DNA of 64,000 nucleotides. Source: Rhodanobacter sp. DHG33 (GTDB taxonomy: Bacteria; Pseudomonadota; Gammaproteobacteria; Xanthomonadales; Rhodanobacteraceae). Under the pieces are notes generated by a model. The model was not told the DNA's origin. It made no database searches and worked only from the letters and a program-made list of their open reading frames with translations. Location of the stretch: the NCBI RefSeq assembly GCF_014843005.1, contig NZ_JACYXM010000002.1, positions 124,001 through 188,000 of the forward strand. Direction: 5' to 3'. A program made the position numbers and the translations under genes. Positions 33,918-41,935 of this stretch are shown one piece after another (the stretch's first letter is position 1; every line of letters starts with the position of its first letter).

Positions 33918-34382
33918 TCATGGAAGCTTGTCTAGCTGCGTCTCGGTGATTTCGCCGGTGATGCCCTGACGGCTCCCGTCGGCGCGAATGATCTCGGTAC
34001 GCGGCGTCTCGCCGCCCCAGCCCGGGTCGATCATGAAATCGAGGCGGCCAGGCGAGGCTTCGGCATAGGCCCGGGCCGGGTAGCCACCCATATGCGCGGC
34101 CCCGAGGCGTGCTTCGATCGCCGCGCTTTGTCCGATGTCGTCGGTCGCTACGGTAACCAGCTCGATCTCGCGCGGATGCGCGTGCTGAAGCTTCGCCAGG
34201 GCCTGCATGTTCGCTTCGCAGTACGCGCAGTCCAGCGACCAGATGGCGATGATGCGCACGCCATGCGCGGGCGGCTTGAGCAGTGCCGGCACTTCGGCGG
34301 CGGACAAGGACGTGGGCGCGCCGGCATGCGCGAAGGACGGCAGCGCCAGCGCGAGCACGGCAGCGAGCGCAGAGCACCGCAT
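33918..34382 (-). CDS. Periplasmic thioredoxin-like protein (CAYC)
   Basis: A 154-aa protein with a signal peptide (RCSALAAVLALALPSFAHA) and a thioredoxin-like fold: IIAIWSLDCAYCEANMQAL places an active-site C-x-x-C at Cys52/Cys55, and a later GYPARAYAEA segment may hold the cis-Pro region. A role in disulfide reduction or metal delivery is inferred. The start ATG shares one base with the stop of the BNR gene upstream (TGATG), so they are coupled. With regB-regA just upstream, the group looks like a redox-linked set. Confidence 0.8.
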   Translation of the reverse strand: MRCSALAAVLALALPSFAHAGAPTSLSAAEVPALLKPPAHGVRIIAIWSLDCAYCEANMQALAKLQHAHPREIELVTVATDDIGQSAAIEARLGAAHMGGYPARAYAEASPGRLDFMIDPGWGGETPRTEIIRADGSRQGITGEITETQLDKLP

Positions 34383-35551
34383 CAGCGTGCCTCGGCGGGA
34401 ATCAGGCGGAAGCCATCGGCGGCGTTCCACGCCACGTAAGCGTGGTCTTGCAGCACGAGCAGCTGGGGCGAGCCGACGGCCGCGCTGGACGATGCGATGG
34501 CGCTCGGCGCGCCGAAGTGCAGGCCACCGTCACGGGAAACGCGCAACATCAGCGAATAACCCTTGGCGTCCACCTGGTTCCATGCCAGCCATACGGTGCT
34601 GCCGTGCGCGGCCACATCGGCATGGCTGGCGCCGGGGCCGGCGAGTTTCAGCGCATGTTGCGGCGGATGGCCGGGATCGAGCTGGCCGTACCAGATCGCG
34701 GGTCCCTGGCTGGCCTCGTACCACACCGCATGGCGAGTGCCGTCGTCGCCGATGGCGAGGCCGGGGCCTTGTTCCGGACAGGCGGCGATATGCCAGTTGC
34801 TGAAGGTGGCGCGTTCGGCGTGAGGTGCGCTGCCGTCGGTAGGCAGCAGGGCATAGGCGTGGTCGCGGATGTTGTCGCCGAACACGCCGCGGAAGAATGC
34901 GGCGATTCCGCCATCCGGCGTGCGCGCCAGCGTGATGCGGCAGCACTCGCAGGAGTTGTCCATGACCTTGCGTTCGGGCACGAAGCTCTTGCCCTCGTCG
35001 TTCGACCAGCTGTAGAACACCGCGGCACCGAGGTAGGGCTGGCCCTTGGCCTTCGCCGCCTCCAGGTCGCGCTTGTCGATCCACGCGAGCACCACGCGGC
35101 CCTGGCCGTCCACCGCCAGCGTGTCGAAGCGGTGGGTGATCACCGCGAGGTCATGGTGCACGGTGATCGGTGCGGAGAAATGCGCGCCACCGTCCAGCGA
35201 GCGGGCGAAGCGCACATAGCCCGACCACGGTTTCGCCAGCGGTTGCGACCAGCTCACGTACAACTCGCCCTTGGGGCCGAACGCGATCTTCGGCCGGTTC
35301 TCGCCGGAGTCGTAGATCGGTTCGGCGACGGCGTTGACGTCCACCGGCGCGCTCAGCGTCTTGCCCAGATCGTCGGAATGACGGATGCGTACGTGGCCGT
35401 CCGCGGCGTCGACCACCCATAGGCGGCCATGGGCATCGAACGCGGCGCTGGCTCCGAGCCCGGGACCGCTGGCCATGTGCATGCCGGGCATGTCATGGGC
35501 GGCGACGGCGAAAGAGAGCAGGCAGAGCAGGGCGAGGGCGAGTTTGCGCAT
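34382..35551 (-). CDS. Exported BNR/sialidase-like beta-propeller protein
   Basis: A 389-aa protein with signal peptide; likely cleavage leaves a mature N-terminus at or next to His19 in HDMPGMHM, a His/Met cluster that could bind copper. The rest shows repeated BNR-like Asp-box strands (SDDLGKTL, SLDGGAHFS, SNDEGKSF, SRDGGLHFG), as in sialidase-fold propellers, but the Arg triad of true sialidases cannot be assigned. An unusual Cys cluster, NSCECCR (Cys201, Cys203, Cys204), lies mid-protein. It sits between regA and a coupled thioredoxin-like gene. Function unknown; a metal or redox role is inference. Confidence 0.8.
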   Translation of the reverse strand: MRKLALALLCLLSFAVAAHDMPGMHMASGPGLGASAAFDAHGRLWVVDAADGHVRIRHSDDLGKTLSAPVDVNAVAEPIYDSGENRPKIAFGPKGELYVSWSQPLAKPWSGYVRFARSLDGGAHFSAPITVHHDLAVITHRFDTLAVDGQGRVVLAWIDKRDLEAAKAKGQPYLGAAVFYSWSNDEGKSFVPERKVMDNSCECCRITLARTPDGGIAAFFRGVFGDNIRDHAYALLPTDGSAPHAERATFSNWHIAACPEQGPGLAIGDDGTRHAVWYEASQGPAIWYGQLDPGHPPQHALKLAGPGASHADVAAHGSTVWLAWNQVDAKGYSLMLRVSRDGGLHFGAPSAIASSSAAVGSPQLLVLQDHAYVAWNAADGFRLIPAEAR

Positions 35552-35583
35552 GAGGGTTCTTGAAGTTGTCACGGTCGCGGCGG

Positions 35584-36174
35584 TCAGCCGTCGCTGTGGG
35601 GACGTTCGCGCACCGGGCGCTTGCCCAGCTTGCGTTGCAAGGTGCGGCGGTGCATGCCGAGGCGGCGCGCGGTTTCGGAGATGTTGCCGTCGCACTCGGT
35701 GAGCACGCGCTGGATGTGTTCCCACTCCAGCCGACGCAGCGCCAGCGGAGCCTCGGGTGCGTCGGGCAGCTCTTCGTCCTCGCCTTCCGCGGTGCCCTCG
35801 CCGTCGAGCAGGGCGCGCACCACGGCATCGGCATCCACCGGCTTGGCAAGATAGTCGTGAGCGCCGCGTTTGATTGCCTCCACCGCGGTGGCAATGGAGG
35901 CGTAGCCGGTGAGCAGCAGGATGCACATGTCCGGGACCAGCCCGTGCAGCTCGGGAATCAGCCGCAGGCCGTTCTCGTCGCCCAGTTTCAAATCGAGCAC
36001 GCAATGGCGCGGCTGGTGGCGGCGCGCGAGTGCGAGTGCGTCGCCGGGGTTGGTGGCCGAGATCACCTCGAAACCGCGCGAGGCCAATGCACGGCCCAGC
36101 ACGCGCACGAAGGTGGCGTCGTCGTCCACCAGCAGCAAGGGGCGCGCGGTGGCGGATGGAGCGGGTTCGTTCAT
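35584..36174 (-). CDS. regA: Global redox response regulator (RegA/PrrA/ActR/RoxR type)
   Basis: A 196-aa regulator with receiver residues LLLVDDDATF, acceptor Asp61 (CVLDLKLGDENGL), Thr in LLLTGYASI and Lys in YLAKPVDA. A Pro/Glu-rich linker follows, then a Fis-type helix-turn-helix (GNISETARRLGMHRRTLQRK), which is almost invariant in RegA/PrrA/RoxR proteins. These switch respiration, fixation and redox genes in response to the quinone pool. It is transcribed after regB with a 60-bp gap and before the BNR gene with a 32-bp gap. Confidence 0.93.
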   Translation of the reverse strand: MNEPAPSATARPLLLVDDDATFVRVLGRALASRGFEVISATNPGDALALARRHQPRHCVLDLKLGDENGLRLIPELHGLVPDMCILLLTGYASIATAVEAIKRGAHDYLAKPVDADAVVRALLDGEGTAEGEDEELPDAPEAPLALRRLEWEHIQRVLTECDGNISETARRLGMHRRTLQRKLGKRPVRERPHSDG

Positions 36175-36234
36175 CCGCGTATTTTCGCCGCAGGCGGCGC
36201 GGGTTGCACGCGCCGGGGGTGCGGCTCAATGCCG

Positions 36235-37503
36235 CTAGGCAATCGCCGCCAGCGGCAGTCGCAGGCAGACCACCGCGCCATCGCCGGTATTGCGGACCAG
36301 CAGTTCGCCGTTGAGGCGTTCTGCCGTGGCTTCGGCGAGAGCCAGGCCCAGGCCCAAGCCGGTCAGCTTCTGCGTATGGCCAAGCTGGGCGTAGTCCTCG
36401 GTGCTGGCGAAGCCGGGGCCGCGGTCGATCACCACGAAGTGCAGCCAGCTGCTTTCGCGCTGGACCTGCAGCCGCACTTCGCGCGAATCGCATTGCGCCG
36501 AGGCGTCGCTGGCGTTGTGCAGCAGATTCAGCAAGGCATGGCGAAGGCCGGGCGGCACGCGCAGCGGCATGTGCGCGAGGCCTTCATCCAGGCGCAGTTC
36601 CAGTTCCGCTTCGGGGCGCAGCAATTGGAAGTGTTCGATGCAGCCGTGCAGGAATTTCGCCATGTCCAGCCGCTCGGGTTCCTGCGAAAGCTGGGTCTGG
36701 CCGAAGGCCACCATGTCGCGCAGGATGTCGCGGCAGCGGGCCACCTGGCTTTCGAGCAGGGCGAGATCCTCGGCCAACGCATGGTCGGCGGCGTGTTCGC
36801 GGCGCAGCTCCGGCAGCAGCGTACGCATGGTGGAAAGCGGCGTGTTGAGTTCGTGCGCGGCACCCGCGGCCTGCGTGGCGATCGCGAGGATGCCTTCGGC
36901 GCGCAAGGCGCGCTCGTGCACGCGCTGCATGGCGAGCTGCTGCATGCGCAACGCGTGCGCCAGCCGGTTGATGAAGAAGCCCAGCAGCAGCGCGGTGACG
37001 ACGAAGTTCACGCCCATGCCGACCACGTGCAGCCCGAAGCCGTCGTCGTGCATGCCACCCAGCATCGGCAGCGGCACGTGCCAACGTATCAGCAGCAGAT
37101 AGGTGGTGCCGGCAATGACGGCCACCGCGAGAGTGGTGCTGATGGACAGCGCCGCGGCCGACAGGGCGACAGGCACCACCAGCAGGGTGACGAAGGGGTT
37201 GCTGCCGCCGCCGGTGAAGTACAGCAGCACGCCCAGTACCAGCGTGTCCACGCAGATGTGGGCAATCGTCTCCAGCTCGCGTATCGGCCACGGTTGCTTC
37301 AGCCGCCACGCGGCCAACACCGCAAACACCGAGAGCAGGCCGATGCAGGCCAGCAGCGGCAGCAGCGGTATCGGCAGGTGCAGCCACAGCGCGCAGACCA
37401 GCACGGCGATGCTCTGTCCGCCGATGGCGCACAGGCGCAGCCAGGCCAGCGTGCGCGCCAGCGCGAAGGGGCCGATGCGGTTCTTGAGGGGACGATGCGG
37501 CAT
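36235..37503 (-). CDS. regB: Redox sensor histidine kinase (RegB/PrrB/RoxS type)
   Basis: A 422-aa kinase with six TM helices in residues 15-180. The RegB quinone-sensing heptad G-G-x-x-N-P-F is present at 98-104 (GGGSNPF). Phospho-acceptor His217 is in GAAHELNTPLSTM, and the redox-active Cys of RegB is conserved as Cys257 in VARCRDILRDM. The ATPase domain shows N (NLLHNASDAS), G1 (DRGPGF) and G2 (GLGLGLAL) boxes. With regA it forms a complete two-component pair. The start ATG 37503 is chosen because the upstream in-frame extension is Arg/Cys-rich and unlike the family. Confidence 0.93.
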   Translation of the reverse strand: MPHRPLKNRIGPFALARTLAWLRLCAIGGQSIAVLVCALWLHLPIPLLPLLACIGLLSVFAVLAAWRLKQPWPIRELETIAHICVDTLVLGVLLYFTGGGSNPFVTLLVVPVALSAAALSISTTLAVAVIAGTTYLLLIRWHVPLPMLGGMHDDGFGLHVVGMGVNFVVTALLLGFFINRLAHALRMQQLAMQRVHERALRAEGILAIATQAAGAAHELNTPLSTMRTLLPELRREHAADHALAEDLALLESQVARCRDILRDMVAFGQTQLSQEPERLDMAKFLHGCIEHFQLLRPEAELELRLDEGLAHMPLRVPPGLRHALLNLLHNASDASAQCDSREVRLQVQRESSWLHFVVIDRGPGFASTEDYAQLGHTQKLTGLGLGLALAEATAERLNGELLVRNTGDGAVVCLRLPLAAIA

Positions 37504-37558
37504 GCGCTGCCGTTCCTCGCTACGGAGCCGCCGCACGCAGCGGCTCCGTGGACTGCGG

Positions 37559-39106
37559 TCAGGGCGTGTCGAATTCCTCGCTGCGCACGGCGGGCAGCGG
37601 CTCGTCGTGCTTCGCCATGTCGGCATGGCTGGACGACAGCTTCTTCATCAGCGGCAGCATGGCCAGCGCGACGGCGGTGCAGCCGATGCCGACGAAGCCG
37701 AGGATGTTGAACAGGTGCGTGTAGATCGCGAGCGACTGCAGCGGCGAGGTGATGTTGTCCGGGATGTGCGCGATGTTGGCCAACACGCTGCCCAGGTACT
37801 GCGAGATGCCCACCGCGACGTAGTACGCGCCCATCATGAAGCCGCCCATGCGCTCGGGCACGTAGCGGGCGATCATCGCCAGGCCCAGGCCGCTCACCAG
37901 CAGTTCGCCCAGCGAGTAGAGGCCGTAGCCCCACACCATGATCCAGGACGAAACCTTGCCGTCCACCGCCCAGTTGGCGCCGAAGCCGTACATGAAGAAG
38001 CCCAGCGCCACGGCAGCGAAGCCCCACGCGAACTTGGCGGCCACCGAGGGATCCTTGCCGATGCGGCCGAGCGAGTTGTAGATGAACACCAGCACCGGAC
38101 TGAGTATCACGATCCAGATCGCATTGAGGTTCTGGTACTGCTCGGGAATCCACGTGATGTGCCAGCCGAGCAGGTTGAAATCCAGGTTCACGTTCCTCTG
38201 CGCGAACAGGTTCAGCGACGTCGCCATCTGCGCGTAGAAGATGAAGAAGAAGATGGTCTGCACCGTCAGCACCAGCGCGGCGATGAGGCCGGAGCGTTCG
38301 CTGGAATGGCTGCTGCGGATCAGGTGTACGAAGATGCCCAGGATGACCACGCCCGCGCCATACACGCACCACTTGGCCACGGTTTCGCTCTGCAGGATGA
38401 AGGCGGAGATGAACACCGTGGCCAGGCCGCCCAGCAGCACCAGGGCGAGGCGCTTGAAGTCCACCGGGCGCTGGTCGGCCGGCGAGCCGATATGCGACAG
38501 CATGCGGCGCATGAAGGTGTAGTTGATCAGGCCCGCGACCAGGCCCACGGAACACGCGCCGAACGCGGTATGCCAGCCCATCGAGTCGCCGAACGCGTTG
38601 GCGACATGATCGCGGATCCACGGCGTCGCCGTCATGGAGATCATCGAGCCGATGTTCACCGCCATGTAGTAGATGGTGAATGCGCTGTCGATGCGCGTTT
38701 CGTCGCCTTCATAGATCTTGCGGACGAGGTTGCCGGCATTGGGCTTGAAGAAGCCGTTGCCCACGACGATCACGCCGAGGGCAAAATAGGTGGCGCCGGC
38801 GCTGTCGGACGGCATCCACAGCAGGCCGTAGCCCAGCGCGAGGATCACGGCACCCATCAGCATGGTGCGGCGCGTGCCGAGCAGCTTGTCGCCCACCCAG
38901 CCGCCGATGGCCGGGGTGGCATAGATCAGCGCCGCCGCCGCACCCCATACCAGGTTCGCGCGGGTGTCGACGAAACCCAGCTTTTTCATCATGTAGGTGA
39001 CCATCAGCACCTGCATGCCGTAGAAGCCGAAGCGCTCCCACATCTCGATCAGGAAAACGGTGCTGAACGACCATGTTCGCGAAACGGGGGGATTCTGGGT
39101 TGCCAT
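37559..39106 (-). CDS. POT/PTR-family proton-dependent oligopeptide transporter
   Basis: A 515-aa inner-membrane protein with about 14 TM helices that imports di- and tripeptides with protons. The N-terminal E-x-x-ERF-x-x-x proton motif is present (IEMWERFGFYGMQ), as is the PTR2 signature region GNGFFKPNAGNLV and a FYAQMATSLNLFAQRN segment. Length is typical for bacterial DtpT. It stands 55 bp upstream of regB on the same strand. It may cooperate with the TonB receptor and S9 peptidase further along in peptide use; that is inference. Confidence 0.93.
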   Translation of the reverse strand: MATQNPPVSRTWSFSTVFLIEMWERFGFYGMQVLMVTYMMKKLGFVDTRANLVWGAAAALIYATPAIGGWVGDKLLGTRRTMLMGAVILALGYGLLWMPSDSAGATYFALGVIVVGNGFFKPNAGNLVRKIYEGDETRIDSAFTIYYMAVNIGSMISMTATPWIRDHVANAFGDSMGWHTAFGACSVGLVAGLINYTFMRRMLSHIGSPADQRPVDFKRLALVLLGGLATVFISAFILQSETVAKWCVYGAGVVILGIFVHLIRSSHSSERSGLIAALVLTVQTIFFFIFYAQMATSLNLFAQRNVNLDFNLLGWHITWIPEQYQNLNAIWIVILSPVLVFIYNSLGRIGKDPSVAAKFAWGFAAVALGFFMYGFGANWAVDGKVSSWIMVWGYGLYSLGELLVSGLGLAMIARYVPERMGGFMMGAYYVAVGISQYLGSVLANIAHIPDNITSPLQSLAIYTHLFNILGFVGIGCTAVALAMLPLMKKLSSSHADMAKHDEPLPAVRSEEFDTP

Positions 39107-39316
39107 ACAACGGTTCCGTGCTTGATGAGTACAACGGCCGCGCGAACGCGGCCGGCGAGTCGTGGCGCTGGATGGCGCCAAACCGACGAAGCGTACCCCA
39201 TCCGCCACGGCGGCCCCGCTGCAGCGCAATATGCGATGGGAGCCTGGCGGTGGCCTGTGGCATCATCACCGGCTGATCCCGCCATGCGGGCGACATGTTC
39301 CGGAGATTCGCTTCCC

Positions 39317-39685
39317 ATGCCCAGCACCGGCTTCCGCGGCAATCCGCGCCAACTCTGGAACGCCTTCCGCTGGTCGATGCTGGGCCTGCGCGCGTGCTGG
39401 CGGCACGAGGCCTCGTTCCGGCTGGAGGCCATGCTGGCGGTGGTGCTGATCCCGCTGGGCCTGTGGCTGGGGCAGGGGGCGCTGGAGAAGCTCGCCCTGG
39501 TGGCGCCGGCTTTCCTGGTGCTGTCCGCCGAACTGCTCAACTCCGCCATCGAGGCCGTGGTGGACAAGGTCAGCCCCGAATTCCACGAGCTTGCCGGCCG
39601 CGCCAAAGACATGGGCTCGGCCGCCGTGTTCCTGCTGATGGTGCTGACGGTGCTCAGCTGGGGGCTGGTGCTGGGCTTGCGCTAG
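39317..39685 (+). CDS. dgkA: Diacylglycerol kinase
   Basis: A 122-aa membrane enzyme, the same length as E. coli DgkA, that recycles diacylglycerol to phosphatidate. Three TM helices and the catalytic helix LSAELLNSAIEAVVDKV (the E-x-x-N-x-A-I-E motif) are visible, together with FRWSMLGLRACWRHEASFRLE near the N-terminus. It begins 210 bp from the divergent POT gene and precedes lemA. Confidence 0.95.
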   Translation: MPSTGFRGNPRQLWNAFRWSMLGLRACWRHEASFRLEAMLAVVLIPLGLWLGQGALEKLALVAPAFLVLSAELLNSAIEAVVDKVSPEFHELAGRAKDMGSAAVFLLMVLTVLSWGLVLGLR

Positions 39686-39749
39686 GTCGATTGCGCCGCC
39701 ATGTCCGGGGTGCTGCAATGCTTCCTCATCACCGGAACGGAGACCCGCC

Positions 39750-40370
39750 ATGAAACTGCTGCGCAATCTCGTGCTGTTGCTGCTCGCCATAGGAATCAGC
39801 GGTTGCGGCTACAACGCCATGCAGCGCCAGGACGAGGCGGTCAAGGCCGCATGGTCGGAAGTGCTCAACCAGTACCAGCGCCGCGCCGACCTGGTGCCCA
39901 ACCTGGTCGCCACGGTGAAGGGCTATGCCCAGCACGAAGAGCAGGTATTCACCCAGGTGGCCAACGCACGTGCCAAGGTGGGCAGCATCCAGGTAACCCC
40001 CGAGCTGGCTAACGACCCTGCTGCGCTGGCGAAATTCCAGGCCGCCCAAGGCGAGCTCGGCAATGCGCTGTCGCGCCTGATGGCGGTGAGCGAGAACTAT
40101 CCGACGCTCAAGGCCGACGGCCTGTTCCAGAACCTGCAGGCGCAGCTGGAAGGCACCGAGAACCGCATCACCGTGGCGCGCCAGCGTTACGTCCAGTCGG
40201 TGCAGGATTACAACTCGATGATCCGCACCTTCCCGAACAACCTCACCGCCAAGATGTTCGGCTACACCGTGAAGCCGAACTTCAGTGTGCAGAACGAGCA
40301 GGCGATTTCCAGCGCGCCCAAGGTCGACTTCGGCGGTGCCGCGCCGGCACCTGCCGCCTCGGCGCATTGA
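39750..40370 (+). CDS. LemA family lipoprotein
   Basis: A 206-aa protein with a lipoprotein signal (LVLLLLAIGISGCGYN; lipobox I-S-G-C) and the LemA helical domain: QDEAVKAAWSEVLNQYQRRA, DLVPNLVATVKGYAQHE and the C-terminal FPNNLTAKMFGY. LemA proteins are exported or membrane-anchored coiled-coil proteins of unknown biochemical role, often next to TPM-domain genes as here. ATG 39750 follows ACGGAGA. The TPM gene starts 1 bp after its stop. Confidence 0.93.
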   Translation: MKLLRNLVLLLLAIGISGCGYNAMQRQDEAVKAAWSEVLNQYQRRADLVPNLVATVKGYAQHEEQVFTQVANARAKVGSIQVTPELANDPAALAKFQAAQGELGNALSRLMAVSENYPTLKADGLFQNLQAQLEGTENRITVARQRYVQSVQDYNSMIRTFPNNLTAKMFGYTVKPNFSVQNEQAISSAPKVDFGGAAPAPAASAH

Positions 40371-40371
40371 G

Positions 40372-41271
40372 ATGACCTCGCGCCGTCCGTGGGCCTGGAG
40401 GGCGTGGCTGCTGGCAGCGGTACTGCTGCTGCCGGCCTTGCTGCATGCCGATGTGGCCGTGCCGAAATTGGCGCGGCACGTCACCGACCTTACCGGCACG
40501 CTGAGCGCGCAGCAGGTGGATCAGCTCGACGAGCAACTGGCGGCGCTGGAGAAATCCAAGGGCGCGCAGCTCGTGGTGCTGATGGTGGGAAGCACCCAGC
40601 CGCAGGACATCGATGCCTATTCTCTGGACGTGTCGATGACGAACAAGGTGGGCCGCAAGGGCATCGACGACGGCGTGCTGCTGCTGGTCGCCAAGGACGA
40701 CCGCCAGGTGCGCATCGAGGTGGGAGCGGGGCTGGAAGGGGCGATTCCCGACGCGGCCAGCGCGCGCATCATCCGCGAGTACATCGCGCCGAAGTTCCGC
40801 AGTGGCGACTACTACGGCGGCATCACCGATGCGGTGGGCGCGCTGACGCTGCTCATCGATGGCGAGTCGCTGCCGCCGCCCGTGCAAGGCGCGCCACACG
40901 AGCAGCGCGGGTTGGACCTGCAGGGCCTGCTTACCGTGGGATTCTTCGCGTGGCTCTTCCTGCGCGGCATGCTGGGGCGCGCGCATGCCATCGTGCGCGC
41001 ACCGCTTGGCGCACTCGTCATCGGCGGCCTGTTCTGGCTGATGGCCTCCGTCGGCATGGGGATCTTCGGCGGCATCGTGGGCGGCCTGCTGATGTTGCTG
41101 CCAGCCGGCGCCGGGCGTTCCATCGGTGGCGGCGGCTGGGGCGGTTTCGGAGGCTGGGGCGGCGGCGGTTTTGGAGGCGGCGGCTTCGGCGGCGGCGGTT
41201 TCGGTGGAGGCGGCGGCTTCAGCGGTGGCGGCGGCAGCTTCAACGGCGGCGGCGCTTCGGGGAGCTGGTGA
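40372..41271 (+). CDS. TPM-domain membrane protein with Gly-rich tail
   Basis: A 299-aa protein: signal peptide to about residue 26 (ending LLHADVAVP), TPM domain to about 165 (VTDLTGTLSAQQVDQLDEQL, DIDAYSLDVSMTNKVG, GAGLEGAIPDAASARII), TM helices near 185-240, and a tail of nearly pure Gly with Phe/Trp/Ser ending GGGASGSW. This is the YgcG/BA42560 arrangement often coupled to lemA. TPM domains have been linked to photosystem repair in plants, but the bacterial role is unclear. The next TPM gene begins 1 bp after the stop. Confidence 0.88.
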   Translation: MTSRRPWAWRAWLLAAVLLLPALLHADVAVPKLARHVTDLTGTLSAQQVDQLDEQLAALEKSKGAQLVVLMVGSTQPQDIDAYSLDVSMTNKVGRKGIDDGVLLLVAKDDRQVRIEVGAGLEGAIPDAASARIIREYIAPKFRSGDYYGGITDAVGALTLLIDGESLPPPVQGAPHEQRGLDLQGLLTVGFFAWLFLRGMLGRAHAIVRAPLGALVIGGLFWLMASVGMGIFGGIVGGLLMLLPAGAGRSIGGGGWGGFGGWGGGGFGGGGFGGGGFGGGGGFSGGGGSFNGGGASGSW

Positions 41272-41272
41272 C

Positions 41273-41776
41273 ATGGCCGGACTGCAGCGCCTGTTGATGA
41301 ATCTCGGCGAAGGCTGGTTCCAGATGCACCGGCGTTTCCCCGCCGGTTTGCTCGACGAAATCGCCACTGTGGTTGCGGCGGGCGAACGCCGTCACTTGGG
41401 CGAGGTTCGCGTTGCCGTGGAAGCGCGCCTGTCGCCGCTGGCCGTGCTTGCCGGACTCGATGCCCCCGCGCGCGCCAGGCAGGTGTTCGATCACCTGCAC
41501 GTGTGGGATACCGAACACAACAACGGCGTGCTGATCTACGTGCTGCTGGCCGAGCGCCGCATCGAGATCGTTGCCGACCGGGGCATCGCCCGTCACGTGT
41601 CGCCCGGCGAGTGGGCTGCCGTCTGCGGCCACATGCGCGAAGCCTATGCGCGCGGCCAGTGGCGCGAAGGCAGCCTGCGCGGCATCGAGGCTGTGCATGA
41701 CTTGCTCGAACGCCACTTTCCCGCCGATGGCACGCCGCGGCAGGACGAGCTGCCGGATCGGCCAGTACTGCTCTGA
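41273..41776 (+). CDS. Second TPM-domain protein, cytosolic form
   Basis: A 167-aa protein without signal peptide or TM segment. The TPM-type core is seen in VFDHLHVWDTEHNNGVLIYV, ADRGIARHVSPGEWAAVC and a final helix (GIEAVHDLLERHFPAD). Small TPM proteins like this regularly follow lemA and a membrane TPM gene. Cytosolic location is inferred from the missing signal. Function unknown. Confidence 0.85.
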   Translation: MAGLQRLLMNLGEGWFQMHRRFPAGLLDEIATVVAAGERRHLGEVRVAVEARLSPLAVLAGLDAPARARQVFDHLHVWDTEHNNGVLIYVLLAERRIEIVADRGIARHVSPGEWAAVCGHMREAYARGQWREGSLRGIEAVHDLLERHFPADGTPRQDELPDRPVLL

Positions 41777-41877
41777 TCCGACATCTCGTATCCGAATGTA
41801 TCCGACGCTCGCTGCCTGATCATGTCAGGGCTTTGGCGCATCGCCGCCGGACGGTCGGCTTCTTGAGGACAAGCACC

Positions 41878-41912
41878 AAAAAAATGGCGCCGGGATCGCT
41901 CCCAGCGCCATT
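41878..41912 (-). terminator. Intrinsic terminator of the TonB receptor gene
   Basis: On the minus strand, AATGGCGC and GCGCCATT form an outer stem around an inner GGGA/TCCC stem, and seven T follow (A-run 41878-41884 on the plus strand). It lies 24 bp after the receptor stop. Confidence 0.85.
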
Positions 41913-41935
41913 GCTTTCACTAGCTAGAACTGTAG

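Noticed and set aside
35560-37710. A 716-codon plus-strand frame opposite regA and regB
   Set aside because: It is a shadow of two well-recognised genes on the minus strand. The product is His/Gln-rich and featureless.
41130-41265. GGCGGCGGTTTC-like repeats as a non-coding repeat array
   Set aside because: They encode the Gly-rich tail of the TPM protein, with the frame kept throughout and a normal stop.
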